Shown in pieces: positions 17,455 to 25,533 of a DNA stretch of 64,000 bases; position 1 is the first letter of the stretch, and the number at the start of each line of letters is the position of its first letter. Location: the NCBI RefSeq assembly GCF_902143515.1, contig NZ_CABFVD010000003.1:220670-284669 (forward strand), written 5' to 3'. A program made the translations under genes and the position numbers. The notes beneath the pieces are model-generated. The model saw only the letters and a list, made by a program, of their open reading frames with translations. It made no database searches and had not been told where the DNA came from. This DNA is from Hathewaya massiliensis (lineage in GTDB: Bacteria > Bacillota > Clostridia > Clostridiales > Clostridiaceae).

Positions 17455-17674
17455 ACTTTAATATTCCTTTTACATCTATTACATTCAATATTATACAATA
17501 TATATAACAAAATCACAATTACAACCAATTAATCCATAAAAATTTTATAAACTTTTATTTTTTCTCTTCATAAAGATAGATTTATGTTATAATAAAAGTT
17601 AAACTTATATATTAATTTACCTATATTAATACTATAATTTGTATAGTTACTACTAAAAAAGAAAGGTGAACACT

Positions 17675-18862
17675 ATGTTTTCTAAAATTTTAATAAAAAG
17701 ATTCATAAAGAATTATGATAAAGTAGAAGATAGGCAGGTTAGAAAATCTTATGGATATCTAGCTGGAGTTGTAGGTGTTATAGTTAATATTTTATTATTT
17801 GCAATTAAATTTTTTGTAGGTATTTTTACTAAAAGTATAGCTATTACTGCAGATGCATTTAACAACTTATCCGATTCTGCTTCTTCTTTGATTACTATAT
17901 TTGGCTTTAAACTTGCAAGTAAACCTGCAGATAAGGAACATCCTTTTGGTCATGGAAGAATAGAGTATATTTCAGCCTTAATTGTATCTTTTTTTGTACT
18001 ACTTGTAGGTGTGGAGTTTACTAAAAGTTCTTTTTCAAGAATAACTAATCCTGTAGAAATTAAATTTAATGCTGTAGTTTTCATGCTTATGGTGTTTTCT
18101 ATATTAATGAAAATTTGGCTTGGTTATTTTTATAAATCTTTAAGTGATTCTATAAATTCTAATACACTTAAAGCTTCTTCCAAGGATTCTTTTGCGGATG
18201 TTATAACTTCTAGTGTAGTTGCTTTTTCTCTTATAAGCTCAAAAATATTCCCTTACCCTATAGATGGGTACATTGGCATTGTGGTTTCTCTGTTTATAAT
18301 TTATTCAGGTATATCCTTAATAAAGGAAACCTTAGATCCTCTACTTGGTGAATCTCCTGATCCTGAACTTGTTGAGGATATTAAAAATTCTCTTTTAAAA
18401 TATGAAGGCATAACTGGAACTCACGATTTGATAATTCATAACTATGGTCCTGGAAGATGTATTGCCTCTATTCATGCTGAAGTTCCTGCCGACTCTGATA
18501 TTGTTCGCATTCATGAGGTAATAGACAGGGCTGAAAGAGAGATTTCTCTTGATTTAGGAATACTTTTAGTTATCCACATGGATCCTATTAACACAAACTG
18601 TAAGGAAGTTGAAAAAACTAAAAAATTTATAAAAGATATATTAAAAGAATATAATATTGTTAAATCTATACATGATTTTAGAGTGGTTGGCGAGGGTGAA
18701 AATAAAAACATTATATTCGATGTGGTAATTGATTATGATAAAGATTTTACTATAGAAAATGAAAATAAACTTATAAATGAAATAAATGAGGATATTAAAA
18801 AACATCATCCAAATTTTAATGCTATTATAACTGTAGATCAAGATTTTCTAGGTGTATCTTAG
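17675..18862 (+). CDS. Cation diffusion facilitator (CDF) metal efflux transporter
   Basis: Proton-coupled exporter of divalent metals (zinc, iron, cobalt or manganese) in the cell membrane. Six hydrophobic helices cover residues 25-215. The metal site of helix 2 is ITADAFNNLSDS near residue 56-67, the partner of helix 5 is SSKDSFADVITSS near 167, and HPFGHGRIEY is the conserved cytosolic motif. The C-terminal cytosolic domain contains HxEVPAD and HMDP. I prefer the ATG at 17675, eight bases after GAAAGG, over a GTG at 17666 that overlaps the ribosome binding site. Metal specificity cannot be settled from these motifs. Confidence 0.92.
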   Translation: MFSKILIKRFIKNYDKVEDRQVRKSYGYLAGVVGVIVNILLFAIKFFVGIFTKSIAITADAFNNLSDSASSLITIFGFKLASKPADKEHPFGHGRIEYISALIVSFFVLLVGVEFTKSSFSRITNPVEIKFNAVVFMLMVFSILMKIWLGYFYKSLSDSINSNTLKASSKDSFADVITSSVVAFSLISSKIFPYPIDGYIGIVVSLFIIYSGISLIKETLDPLLGESPDPELVEDIKNSLLKYEGITGTHDLIIHNYGPGRCIASIHAEVPADSDIVRIHEVIDRAEREISLDLGILLVIHMDPINTNCKEVEKTKKFIKDILKEYNIVKSIHDFRVVGEGENKNIIFDVVIDYDKDFTIENENKLINEINEDIKKHHPNFNAIITVDQDFLGVS

Positions 18863-18963
18863 GGCTGTCGCATTAAGAAATTTACATACAATATACTGTT
18901 TTACAAATTTAAAGTTAACACAGTATATTGTATCATTTATTTCTAGTGCAACAGCTCCTTTTT
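18861..18963. repeat. 100-bp imperfect inverted repeat
   Basis: Outer arms AGGGCTGTCGCATTAAGAAAT (18861-18881) and its imperfect complement near 18939-18959. Inner arms ATACAATATACTGT / ACAGTATATTGTAT. A T-run follows on the plus strand. It overlaps the CDF stop codon and can act as its terminator, but the size and nested arms resemble a miniature element. Confidence 0.6.
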
Positions 18964-19047
18964 AATAATATATTTAAAATATAGTAAACAATTTAAAATT
19001 GCACAAATATAATGTTAGTGATACAAATTTATGGAGTGTGATTTTTT

Positions 19048-20127
19048 TTGAATATGAGAAATAAACGTTTCTTTTTAGGTGGTAATACCCCCTTAGGGTT
19101 TTACTCCTTTTTTTCAGAGGTAATTCCCCTAGAAAAAGCAAATAAAATTATATGCTTAAAGGGTGGTCCAGGTACAGGAAAATCTTCACTTATGAAAAAA
19201 CTAGGAGAATACTATAAAAATTTAGGACATGATGTAGAGTTTTATCATTGTTCTTCAGATAGTGATTCTTTAGATTGTATTTTAATAAAGGACTTAAAGG
19301 TTGCTATTTTAGACGCAACAGCACCACATATTACAGATCCTAGAGCTCCTGGTGCTATAGACGAAATAATTAATTTAGGAGAGTTTTGGGATGAAGCAGG
19401 CATAAGGCAAAATAAAGAACAAATTTTAAATATACAAAAATCAATTTCTAAGACCTTTAAAAGAGCCTATAAATATTTTGCTGCTGCTAAAATTATTCAT
19501 GATGATTGGAGTGAAATGAATAAAGAAGCCTTAGACCTTAATAAATTTAATTTTTTAAGGGAAGATTTAAAAAATAGGATATTTAAACAACCTATTTCTT
19601 CCTTAGGTACTTCCAGAAACTTATTTATAACAGCTTTTACCCCTAAAGGTGTTGTAACTTTTCTTGATGAGCTAATAGATAATTGCGAAAGTACTTATGT
19701 TCTAAATGGTCCACCTGGAACAGGTAAAAGTGAAATTTTAGAATACCTTAGAGATGAAGCATTAAAAAGAGGTTTTAATGTTGAAGTGATGCATAACCCA
19801 ATTTCACCTACAAAAATTGAGCATTTGTATATTCCTGCTTTAAACTTAGCTATAATAAGTTCTAATGAAATAAATCAAAATTTATATAAAGGTCATCAGA
19901 TTTATATGGAGAACTATTTAGATTATAATATTATAAATTGTTCTAATGAAAAAATTATAAATGCTAAGGATTGTTTCTATACTCTTTTAAATAAGGGGCT
20001 TTCTATATTAACAGAGGCTAAGAAATTACATGATGATATTGAGAAATACTACATTCCTAATATGGACTTTAAAGAGATAGACAAGGTATATGATGAGATA
20101 ATAAAAAAAATAAGTAATATGTACTAA
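19048..20127 (+). CDS. Conserved ATPase with two P-loops (PRK06851-like)
   Basis: 359-residue soluble protein made of two homologous P-loop NTPase halves. The first Walker A is KGGPGTGKSSLMKKL near residue 39, the second NGPPGTGKSEILEYL near 226. Each half ends in an AKxxHDD-like stretch (AAKIIHDDWSEM, AKKLHDDIEKYY), which supports an internal duplication. The family is conserved in spore-forming Firmicutes and its function is unknown to me. The start is a TTG at 19048, eleven bases after GGAGTG; the ATG at 19054 is farther from that site. Single gene with its own terminator. Confidence 0.8.
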   Translation: MNMRNKRFFLGGNTPLGFYSFFSEVIPLEKANKIICLKGGPGTGKSSLMKKLGEYYKNLGHDVEFYHCSSDSDSLDCILIKDLKVAILDATAPHITDPRAPGAIDEIINLGEFWDEAGIRQNKEQILNIQKSISKTFKRAYKYFAAAKIIHDDWSEMNKEALDLNKFNFLREDLKNRIFKQPISSLGTSRNLFITAFTPKGVVTFLDELIDNCESTYVLNGPPGTGKSEILEYLRDEALKRGFNVEVMHNPISPTKIEHLYIPALNLAIISSNEINQNLYKGHQIYMENYLDYNIINCSNEKIINAKDCFYTLLNKGLSILTEAKKLHDDIEKYYIPNMDFKEIDKVYDEIIKKISNMY

Positions 20128-20158
20128 ATCTTTTATTATTTAAGTAAAAGATATTTTT
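20128..20158 (+). terminator. Terminator of double-P-loop ATPase gene
   Basis: ATCTTTTA/TAAAAGAT stem (20128-20135, 20145-20152) followed by ATTTTTA, directly after the stop codon. Confidence 0.7.
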
Positions 20159-20462
20159 AAAAATAACCGAAAAAATTGATGTCTATACTTTAATAACTCC
20201 ATAGTATAGAATAACAGGTAACAACGTATATGTTTAAAAAACAATATTTATTAATTTGCTATGAATAAAACCATGTATAAAAGGAGTTTTAAAATGTCCT
20301 TTACAAAGGGTACACTTTATTTCTCCTAATTTATACATGGCTTTTATTATATATATGTTAAATTTTTATAATACTCTTTTATAGCTCTATTAGTCTTATG
20401 ATTTTTGCTAATTTTATTAGCTTTTTAGTCTTATAAGTTTTACTTATATTGTAGGTATTTAC
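20159..20462. other. Convergent intergenic region
   Basis: No gene seen. It holds the long hairpin at 20267-20345; the rest is featureless AT-rich DNA. Confidence 0.5.
20267..20345 (-). terminator. Long three-part hairpin after helD-like gene
   Basis: Outer stem AAAACCATGTATAAA / TTTATACATGG.TTTT (20267-20281, 20330-20345), middle GGAG/CTCC, and an inner hairpin TGTCCTTT/AAAGGGTACA (20295-20313). On the minus strand it ends in a T-run about 120 bases past the helicase stop. The arms share ACCATGTAT with the terminator at 11722-11770. Confidence 0.55.
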
Positions 20463-22601
20463 TTATTTCAGTTTCAATACTGATAATTTGTGAAGAGCTC
20501 TTGTAGACATTATATAGTTCATTTTGCCACTATTAATATATTTTGATGCTGTTTCTTTTCTCTCATCCATAATAAACACAACACCATCAAACTCTAGACC
20601 TTTTGCAAAATATGAAGGAATAATTACAAGTCCACCTTTATATATTAAATCATCACTATCTAATAATCTTATGTGAACCTTATGTTTTATACTCTCATGT
20701 ATTTCTCTACACTGATTTATATCCTTGCATATTACAGCTACACTTTCATAGCCCTCTTCTTTATATCTTAAAATTCTTTCTAATATACATTCTTTTAGAA
20801 CTTCCTTTGAATGAACTTGTTTTTCCCATACCTTATCACCACTTCTAACTAGTGGAACTATAGTATCCTTCTCTAAAAACTTATTAGCATATTCCATAAT
20901 TTCTACTGTAGACCTATAACTTTTATCTAAATTATAATGTTTTATATCTAAATCTTTATATATACTATTTAAGTTTTCCATAGGTAGTTCACCTTCTAGT
21001 GGAAGTATTCTTTGATTTTTATCTCCTAAGATGGTAAAGGCTGATGCGCCAGTAATCGCTCTAATAACCATAAATTGTAGTTTACTTAGGTCTTGTGCCT
21101 CATCAATAATTACATGCTTTATCTCATCCTTTATCTTATAATCTTCTAACTTTATTTTAAGATATAATATTGGTGCTAGGTCTTCTGGGGTAAGCTTTTT
21201 ATACTTATTAAACTCATGGTATAAAGATACTACATCTTCTGTATCTAACCAGTTTAAGGACTCCTTAGTCTTTACAAAATCTTTTATAACTTCTCTTACA
21301 AGATTTTTTCTCTTAAATTCTAGATGATTTTCATTAAGTTTTAATTCCTCTTCAGAAAGAGATTTGCATTTTTCATCATATGATTTGTTTATACTTCTTA
21401 CTTCCTCATCTCTAAAGTCCTTTAATCTTGCTATTATTATTCTTTTTATCTTTGAAACTCTCTTATATAGAGGCATATATTTATAGTGATTATTATATAA
21501 TTCATCTATTTCTTTTTCACTAAAAACTTGTTTTTCTCTAAATTCAACCTGTCTAGGTTTAAATTTATTTTCTTCTAAGTATTTTATAAGGTTATTTAAA
21601 GCTTCTATATATTCTTCTGAATTTTTATAAAGAAAATCCTCAGTTAAATCTTCTTCACCCTTTATAATTCTTTCAAAATACTCTTTATGAGGTATTACTT
21701 CCATATCTAGATTTAAAAGCTTTTCTGCCATGTCCCAAAAGGTATCTTGCTTTACTGCAGTTTCTCCTAGGCTAGGCAACACATTGGATATATAATCCAT
21801 AAATATGCCATTAGGCCCTAGGATTAGAATTTTGTCTTCTAATTTTTTTCTATTGTTATATAGAAGGTAAGCAACCCTATGTAGAGCAATAGTTGTTTTA
21901 CCGCTACCTGCAACTCCATTTACAACTATTGTCTTTAAGTAGGATTCTCTAATTATAGAATCTTGTTCTTTTTGTATGGTCATTACTATATCAGTAAGTT
22001 TATCACTAGCATTTTTAGAAAGAACCATCTGTAATATTTCATCTTTTACATCTAAGTCTGAATTAAACATACCCTTTAAAATTGAGTTTTTAATTATATA
22101 CTGCCTTCTTCCCAATATTTCAACTGGTATTTCTGCTTTTGGTGCCTTATACTTAGCTTCACCAACCTTACCTTCATAAAAAAGAGAAGAAACTGGCGCC
22201 CTCCAGTCTACTATAATAGGCTCAAAATCTCCTTCTTTTATTAGTCCAAACTTACCTATATATATATTTTCTATGCCATACTCTTCTTCCCTAAAATCTA
22301 TCCTTCCAAAGTAAGGTGATTCCTTTAAAGTAGTAAGTTCTTTTAATCTTCTATCCATATAATTGAAGGCTTCTTCTGTAACAAACTTTTCATGATCGAA
22401 GTACTCAATAACCTTATCTTCATCATCTCTATACTCTTCTATGAACTTCTTTCTATACTCTAGTAATTCACCTATAAAATTCTTTCTCTTTTCTACTACC
22501 TTTTTTATTTCCTCATCTATGATAGTAAGAGTATCTTTTAGTTTTTCCTTTTCTATTTGAACTTGGATTTCTTTTTCTAATTCTTTTTTTACTTCATCCA
22601 T
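20463..22601 (-). CDS. helD: HelD-like UvrD/Rep family helicase
   Basis: Superfamily 1 ATPase of the HelD type. HelD proteins bind RNA polymerase and recycle stalled complexes. Seen here: a long charged coiled N-terminal arm (residues 1-60), DWRAPVSSLFYEG, Walker A GVAGSGKTTIALHR near 232, a lineage-specific insert with charged helices (about 330-480), Walker B IDEAQDLSKLQ near 505, GDKNQ, DKSYRS and AKGLEFDGV near 680. The protein ends soon after STRALHKLSVL. Size (712 aa) fits clostridial HelD. I choose the ATG at 22601, preceded by GAGGTGAT, over a GTG at 22613 that lies inside that site. Confidence 0.88.
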   Translation of the reverse strand: MDEVKKELEKEIQVQIEKEKLKDTLTIIDEEIKKVVEKRKNFIGELLEYRKKFIEEYRDDEDKVIEYFDHEKFVTEEAFNYMDRRLKELTTLKESPYFGRIDFREEEYGIENIYIGKFGLIKEGDFEPIIVDWRAPVSSLFYEGKVGEAKYKAPKAEIPVEILGRRQYIIKNSILKGMFNSDLDVKDEILQMVLSKNASDKLTDIVMTIQKEQDSIIRESYLKTIVVNGVAGSGKTTIALHRVAYLLYNNRKKLEDKILILGPNGIFMDYISNVLPSLGETAVKQDTFWDMAEKLLNLDMEVIPHKEYFERIIKGEEDLTEDFLYKNSEEYIEALNNLIKYLEENKFKPRQVEFREKQVFSEKEIDELYNNHYKYMPLYKRVSKIKRIIIARLKDFRDEEVRSINKSYDEKCKSLSEEELKLNENHLEFKRKNLVREVIKDFVKTKESLNWLDTEDVVSLYHEFNKYKKLTPEDLAPILYLKIKLEDYKIKDEIKHVIIDEAQDLSKLQFMVIRAITGASAFTILGDKNQRILPLEGELPMENLNSIYKDLDIKHYNLDKSYRSTVEIMEYANKFLEKDTIVPLVRSGDKVWEKQVHSKEVLKECILERILRYKEEGYESVAVICKDINQCREIHESIKHKVHIRLLDSDDLIYKGGLVIIPSYFAKGLEFDGVVFIMDERKETASKYINSGKMNYIMSTRALHKLSVLKLK

Positions 22602-22682
22602 TAAGCCTATCACCTCATATATACTTAAAATCTTGGTTGAATTATTTTACCAAAGATTTTGGATTTATTCAAGTTAATAGTA

Positions 22683-23777
22683 TTATTCTATCTTCTCCCA
22701 TCCCTTAACTTCTTCTATGCCTAAGCCTGGTTTATCTGAAAGAGTTAAAATATCATTTTTTAACTCTACCCCACCTTTTATAGACTCTTGTGAAAACATA
22801 AGCATGGTATCTAAATCAGCTTTAATCATATTATGTTTTGCTACTGCGAAGCTTGCAGCTGCAGTAATACCTATTTTACTTTCTGTCATACATCCCATCA
22901 TACATTTTATTCCCATAGTCTCTGCCATATTATAAATCTTTATAGCATTATGGAAACCACCACATTTCATTAATTTTATACTAATTAAATCTGCAACCCT
23001 ATTTTTAATTATTTTAAATGCTTCTGGTGCTCCCATTACAGCTTCATCTGCTAATATTTCAGTTTCTACATTGTCTGTGACATACTTTAAGCCTTCTAGA
23101 TCCCAAGACTTAACTGGTTGTTCTACAAACTCAATATCTAGTCCCATATCTTCTATTCTTCTTATAATTTTTACTGCCTCTTTAGGTCTCCACCCTTGAT
23201 TAGCATCTATTCTTATGGTAGTTCCTCTTTTTATAGCTTTTTTTATAGCAAAAACCCTATCAAGGTCTCCTTCTACGTCATCATTATATCCTATTTTAAT
23301 TTTTAAATTTCTGCAATCAGCCATACTAGCCTCTACAGATTTTGTAACCATTTCTTCAATGGTTCCATAATTAATAGTTATATCTGTACCAATAGATTTT
23401 GAGAATCCACCAAATAATTTATAAAGAGGTATATTATATTTTTTACCGAACAAATCATAGATAGCCATATCAATAGCTGCTTTTGCAGAATTGTTATTTA
23501 CTAAATTTCTATTTAATATAGTCATTATTTCTTCTCTGCAATCTATGCTCTTACCAAGGATTAAAGGCTTTATAAATTTAATAGCACCTATTATAGAAGA
23601 TTCTATTTCTCCAGTAATTTCAGCTGTGGTTACTGCACTTCCTATGCCTATTTCACCATCTTCTGTTATAAGTTTTATTACAATTTCTTTTGGATCTTTA
23701 ATTTCTCTTCCTTGTTCTTTGTAACTTCCTATTATAGGAAGATTTATTTTCCCTATTTCTAAATCTTTTATTTTCAT
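22683..23777 (-). CDS. Dipeptide epimerase (enolase superfamily)
   Basis: Enolase-superfamily enzyme of the L-Ala-D/L-Glu epimerase group, which racemises the second residue of dipeptides such as those from murein. The catalytic barrel shows KIKIG (KxK base) near residue 160, DANQG, FVEQP and ADEA as magnesium ligands near 191, 220 and 243, and SIKLMKCGG with the second lysine near 269. DLD near 320 matches the DxD that binds the dipeptide amino group. Length 364 aa. The neighbours (PepV dipeptidase, oligopeptide transporter, aminopeptidases) fit peptide recycling. There is no ribosome binding site close to the ATG; see the hairpin at 23785-23870. Confidence 0.88.
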   Translation of the reverse strand: MKIKDLEIGKINLPIIGSYKEQGREIKDPKEIVIKLITEDGEIGIGSAVTTAEITGEIESSIIGAIKFIKPLILGKSIDCREEIMTILNRNLVNNNSAKAAIDMAIYDLFGKKYNIPLYKLFGGFSKSIGTDITINYGTIEEMVTKSVEASMADCRNLKIKIGYNDDVEGDLDRVFAIKKAIKRGTTIRIDANQGWRPKEAVKIIRRIEDMGLDIEFVEQPVKSWDLEGLKYVTDNVETEILADEAVMGAPEAFKIIKNRVADLISIKLMKCGGFHNAIKIYNMAETMGIKCMMGCMTESKIGITAAASFAVAKHNMIKADLDTMLMFSQESIKGGVELKNDILTLSDKPGLGIEEVKGWEKIE

Positions 23778-23784
23778 ATTAATA

Positions 23785-23870
23785 TTTAGTAAAAAACAAA
23801 ACTGTAAGTAAAGTATAAGTAATTCTATAGTTTATTACAGATCTAATTTTTACTAAACTTCCCCCCCTCT
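23785..23870 (-). promoter_or_regulatory. Hairpin separating G-rich RBS from epimerase start
   Basis: On the minus strand AGAGGGGGGGAAG (23870-23858) is followed by an 11-base stem arm TTTAGTAAAAA (23857-23847), about 50 bases, the perfect partner arm (23795-23785) and then only eight bases to the ATG. An inner CTGTAA/TTACAG pair can extend the stem. No start codon follows the G-run directly. If folded, the G-run lies about eleven bases from the ATG. Confidence 0.5.
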
Positions 23871-23897
23871 ATTTTTTAATAGTCCATTTAAACTTTA

Positions 23898-23931
23898 AAT
23901 AAGCATGCAAAGTTTAAATTGCATGCTTATT
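23898..23931 (-). terminator. Terminator of pepV
   Basis: Perfect 13-base stem AATAAGCATGCAA / TTGCATGCTTATT with an eight-base loop, 70 bases past the pepV stop. The T-run is weak. Confidence 0.6.
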
Positions 23932-23999
23932 AGATATATTGTCCTAAGTCTATTATAATACTTAATTATAACATTTACCCATAATATTTAATTATACCA

Positions 24000-25391
24000 C
24001 TATTTAGCTAATTCATATAGTGCATGAGCATATATTTTAGCATTTAAAACTAAATTATCTAAGGTTATAAACTCATTTGGCTTATGAATACAATCTGGGT
24101 CTCCTGGGAACATAGGTCCAAATGCTAGTATGTTAGGCATTTCCTTTGCATATGTTCCTCCACCAATTGAAATTAGCTCTGCTTCTTTTCCGGTTTGCTC
24201 TGTATAAACCTTTTGTAATGATTTAACTAATGGATGTTCTGGTTCAAAATAAAGAGGTTCTTGGTGTGAGAAATTCTCTACTTTTAATCCAGTACCTTCA
24301 ATAGTCTTATTGAAAGGTTCCATCATATCATCTAATTTCTTAGTTACAGGATATCTTAAATTTAATGTTAAAACAGATTTTTTACTATCCATTTTTATTA
24401 CTCCAGTATTAAATGAAAGTTTTCCTGAAACTTCATCTTCTAGGCAAACTCCAAAGGATTCTCCATGGAACTCCATACCAATATGATCATTTAAGAACTT
24501 AACATAATCTGAAACTTCTTTATTAGAAATTTCTAAAGTTCCTAGGAAAGCAAATAATTGCATAATAGCATTTTTACCTAATTGTGGAGTACTTCCATGA
24601 GCAGATTCTCCCTTAGATTTTATAACTACCATACCATCTTTTTCTTCTGCACATAGTTCATAAGATTTTTCCTTTGCAAAAGCTTCTAACTTTTCAATTA
24701 TGCATTTAGCATCTTTAACTTTTAAATGAGCTTCACAGTGGTCTGGAACCATATTAGATGCCTGACCGCCAGTAATGCTTTCTATAACTATATCTCCCTC
24801 TTCAGAAGATTTAAATTCCTTTATAAGATCAAAAGAAGTTAATCCCTTTTCTCCATTAATTAGAGGATATTCAGCATCTGGAGTAAATCCAGCGACTGGT
24901 GCCTTTTCTCTTTCTAAATAGTATTCTAATTCTTTACTACCAGTTTCTTCATTGGTACCAAAGATTATTCTTATTCTCTTTGAAGTTGAAAGTCCTAAGT
25001 CCATTATAGCTTTAGCTCCAAATAAAGCTGCTACTATAGGTCCCTTATCATCTGTTGTTCCTCTTCCATACATTTTCCCATCATGAATTTCTGCTCCATA
25101 TGGAGGGTATATCCATCCTTCTCCTTCAGGAACAACATCTAAATGTCCTAAAGCAGCTACATAGTCTTCTCCCTCTCCCATTTCAGCATATCCAACATAA
25201 TTATCTAAGTTTACAGTTTTAAATCCTAATCTTTTCGCAATGTCAAGTGCACATGCTAATGCTTTTGCAGGATCTTCACCAAAAGGCATTCCCTCTTTTG
25301 CTTCACCCTCAAGACTTTTAATCTTGATTAACTCTGCCGTACTATTAATAAGGTCTTCCCTCATCTCATCAATCTTTTTATTTATATCCAT
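24000..25391 (-). CDS. pepV: Dipeptidase PepV (M20 family)
   Basis: Cytosolic zinc dipeptidase that splits a wide range of dipeptides and removes N-terminal residues. M20 signatures: ALGHLDVVPEGEGW near residue 81 (zinc His and catalytic Asp), MYGRGTTDDKGP near 110 (bridging Asp), GTNEETGS near 148 (catalytic base and zinc Glu), and GGTYAKEMPN near 420 with a further His in DCIHKPNE. The long lid domain and 463 aa length are typical of PepV. Local ribosome binding is weak (AGGG), but a GGGGGG run stands upstream of a hairpin. It lies between the dipeptide epimerase and the oligopeptide transporter. Confidence 0.93.
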   Translation of the reverse strand: MDINKKIDEMREDLINSTAELIKIKSLEGEAKEGMPFGEDPAKALACALDIAKRLGFKTVNLDNYVGYAEMGEGEDYVAALGHLDVVPEGEGWIYPPYGAEIHDGKMYGRGTTDDKGPIVAALFGAKAIMDLGLSTSKRIRIIFGTNEETGSKELEYYLEREKAPVAGFTPDAEYPLINGEKGLTSFDLIKEFKSSEEGDIVIESITGGQASNMVPDHCEAHLKVKDAKCIIEKLEAFAKEKSYELCAEEKDGMVVIKSKGESAHGSTPQLGKNAIMQLFAFLGTLEISNKEVSDYVKFLNDHIGMEFHGESFGVCLEDEVSGKLSFNTGVIKMDSKKSVLTLNLRYPVTKKLDDMMEPFNKTIEGTGLKVENFSHQEPLYFEPEHPLVKSLQKVYTEQTGKEAELISIGGGTYAKEMPNILAFGPMFPGDPDCIHKPNEFITLDNLVLNAKIYAHALYELAK

Positions 25392-25400
25392 AATCTTACC

Positions 25401-25442
25401 CTGAAATAAAAATAGTTAAATTTTTATTTCAAGTTCCCCCCT
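25401..25442 (-). promoter_or_regulatory. Hairpin downstream of a G-run before pepV
   Basis: Perfect 12-base stem (25402-25413 with 25420-25431, loop of six) lies between a GGGGGG run (25441-25436) and GGGTAAGATTATG. The layout is like that upstream of the epimerase, but here a short AGGG close to the ATG could serve alone. Confidence 0.4.
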
Positions 25443-25533
25443 TTCTTATAAAAGAAACTATATACTTTGAGTATAGACTGTAAAAATATAAAAATCAACC
25501 ATTTAATTTCTATGATTCTTCTATATTTACATT

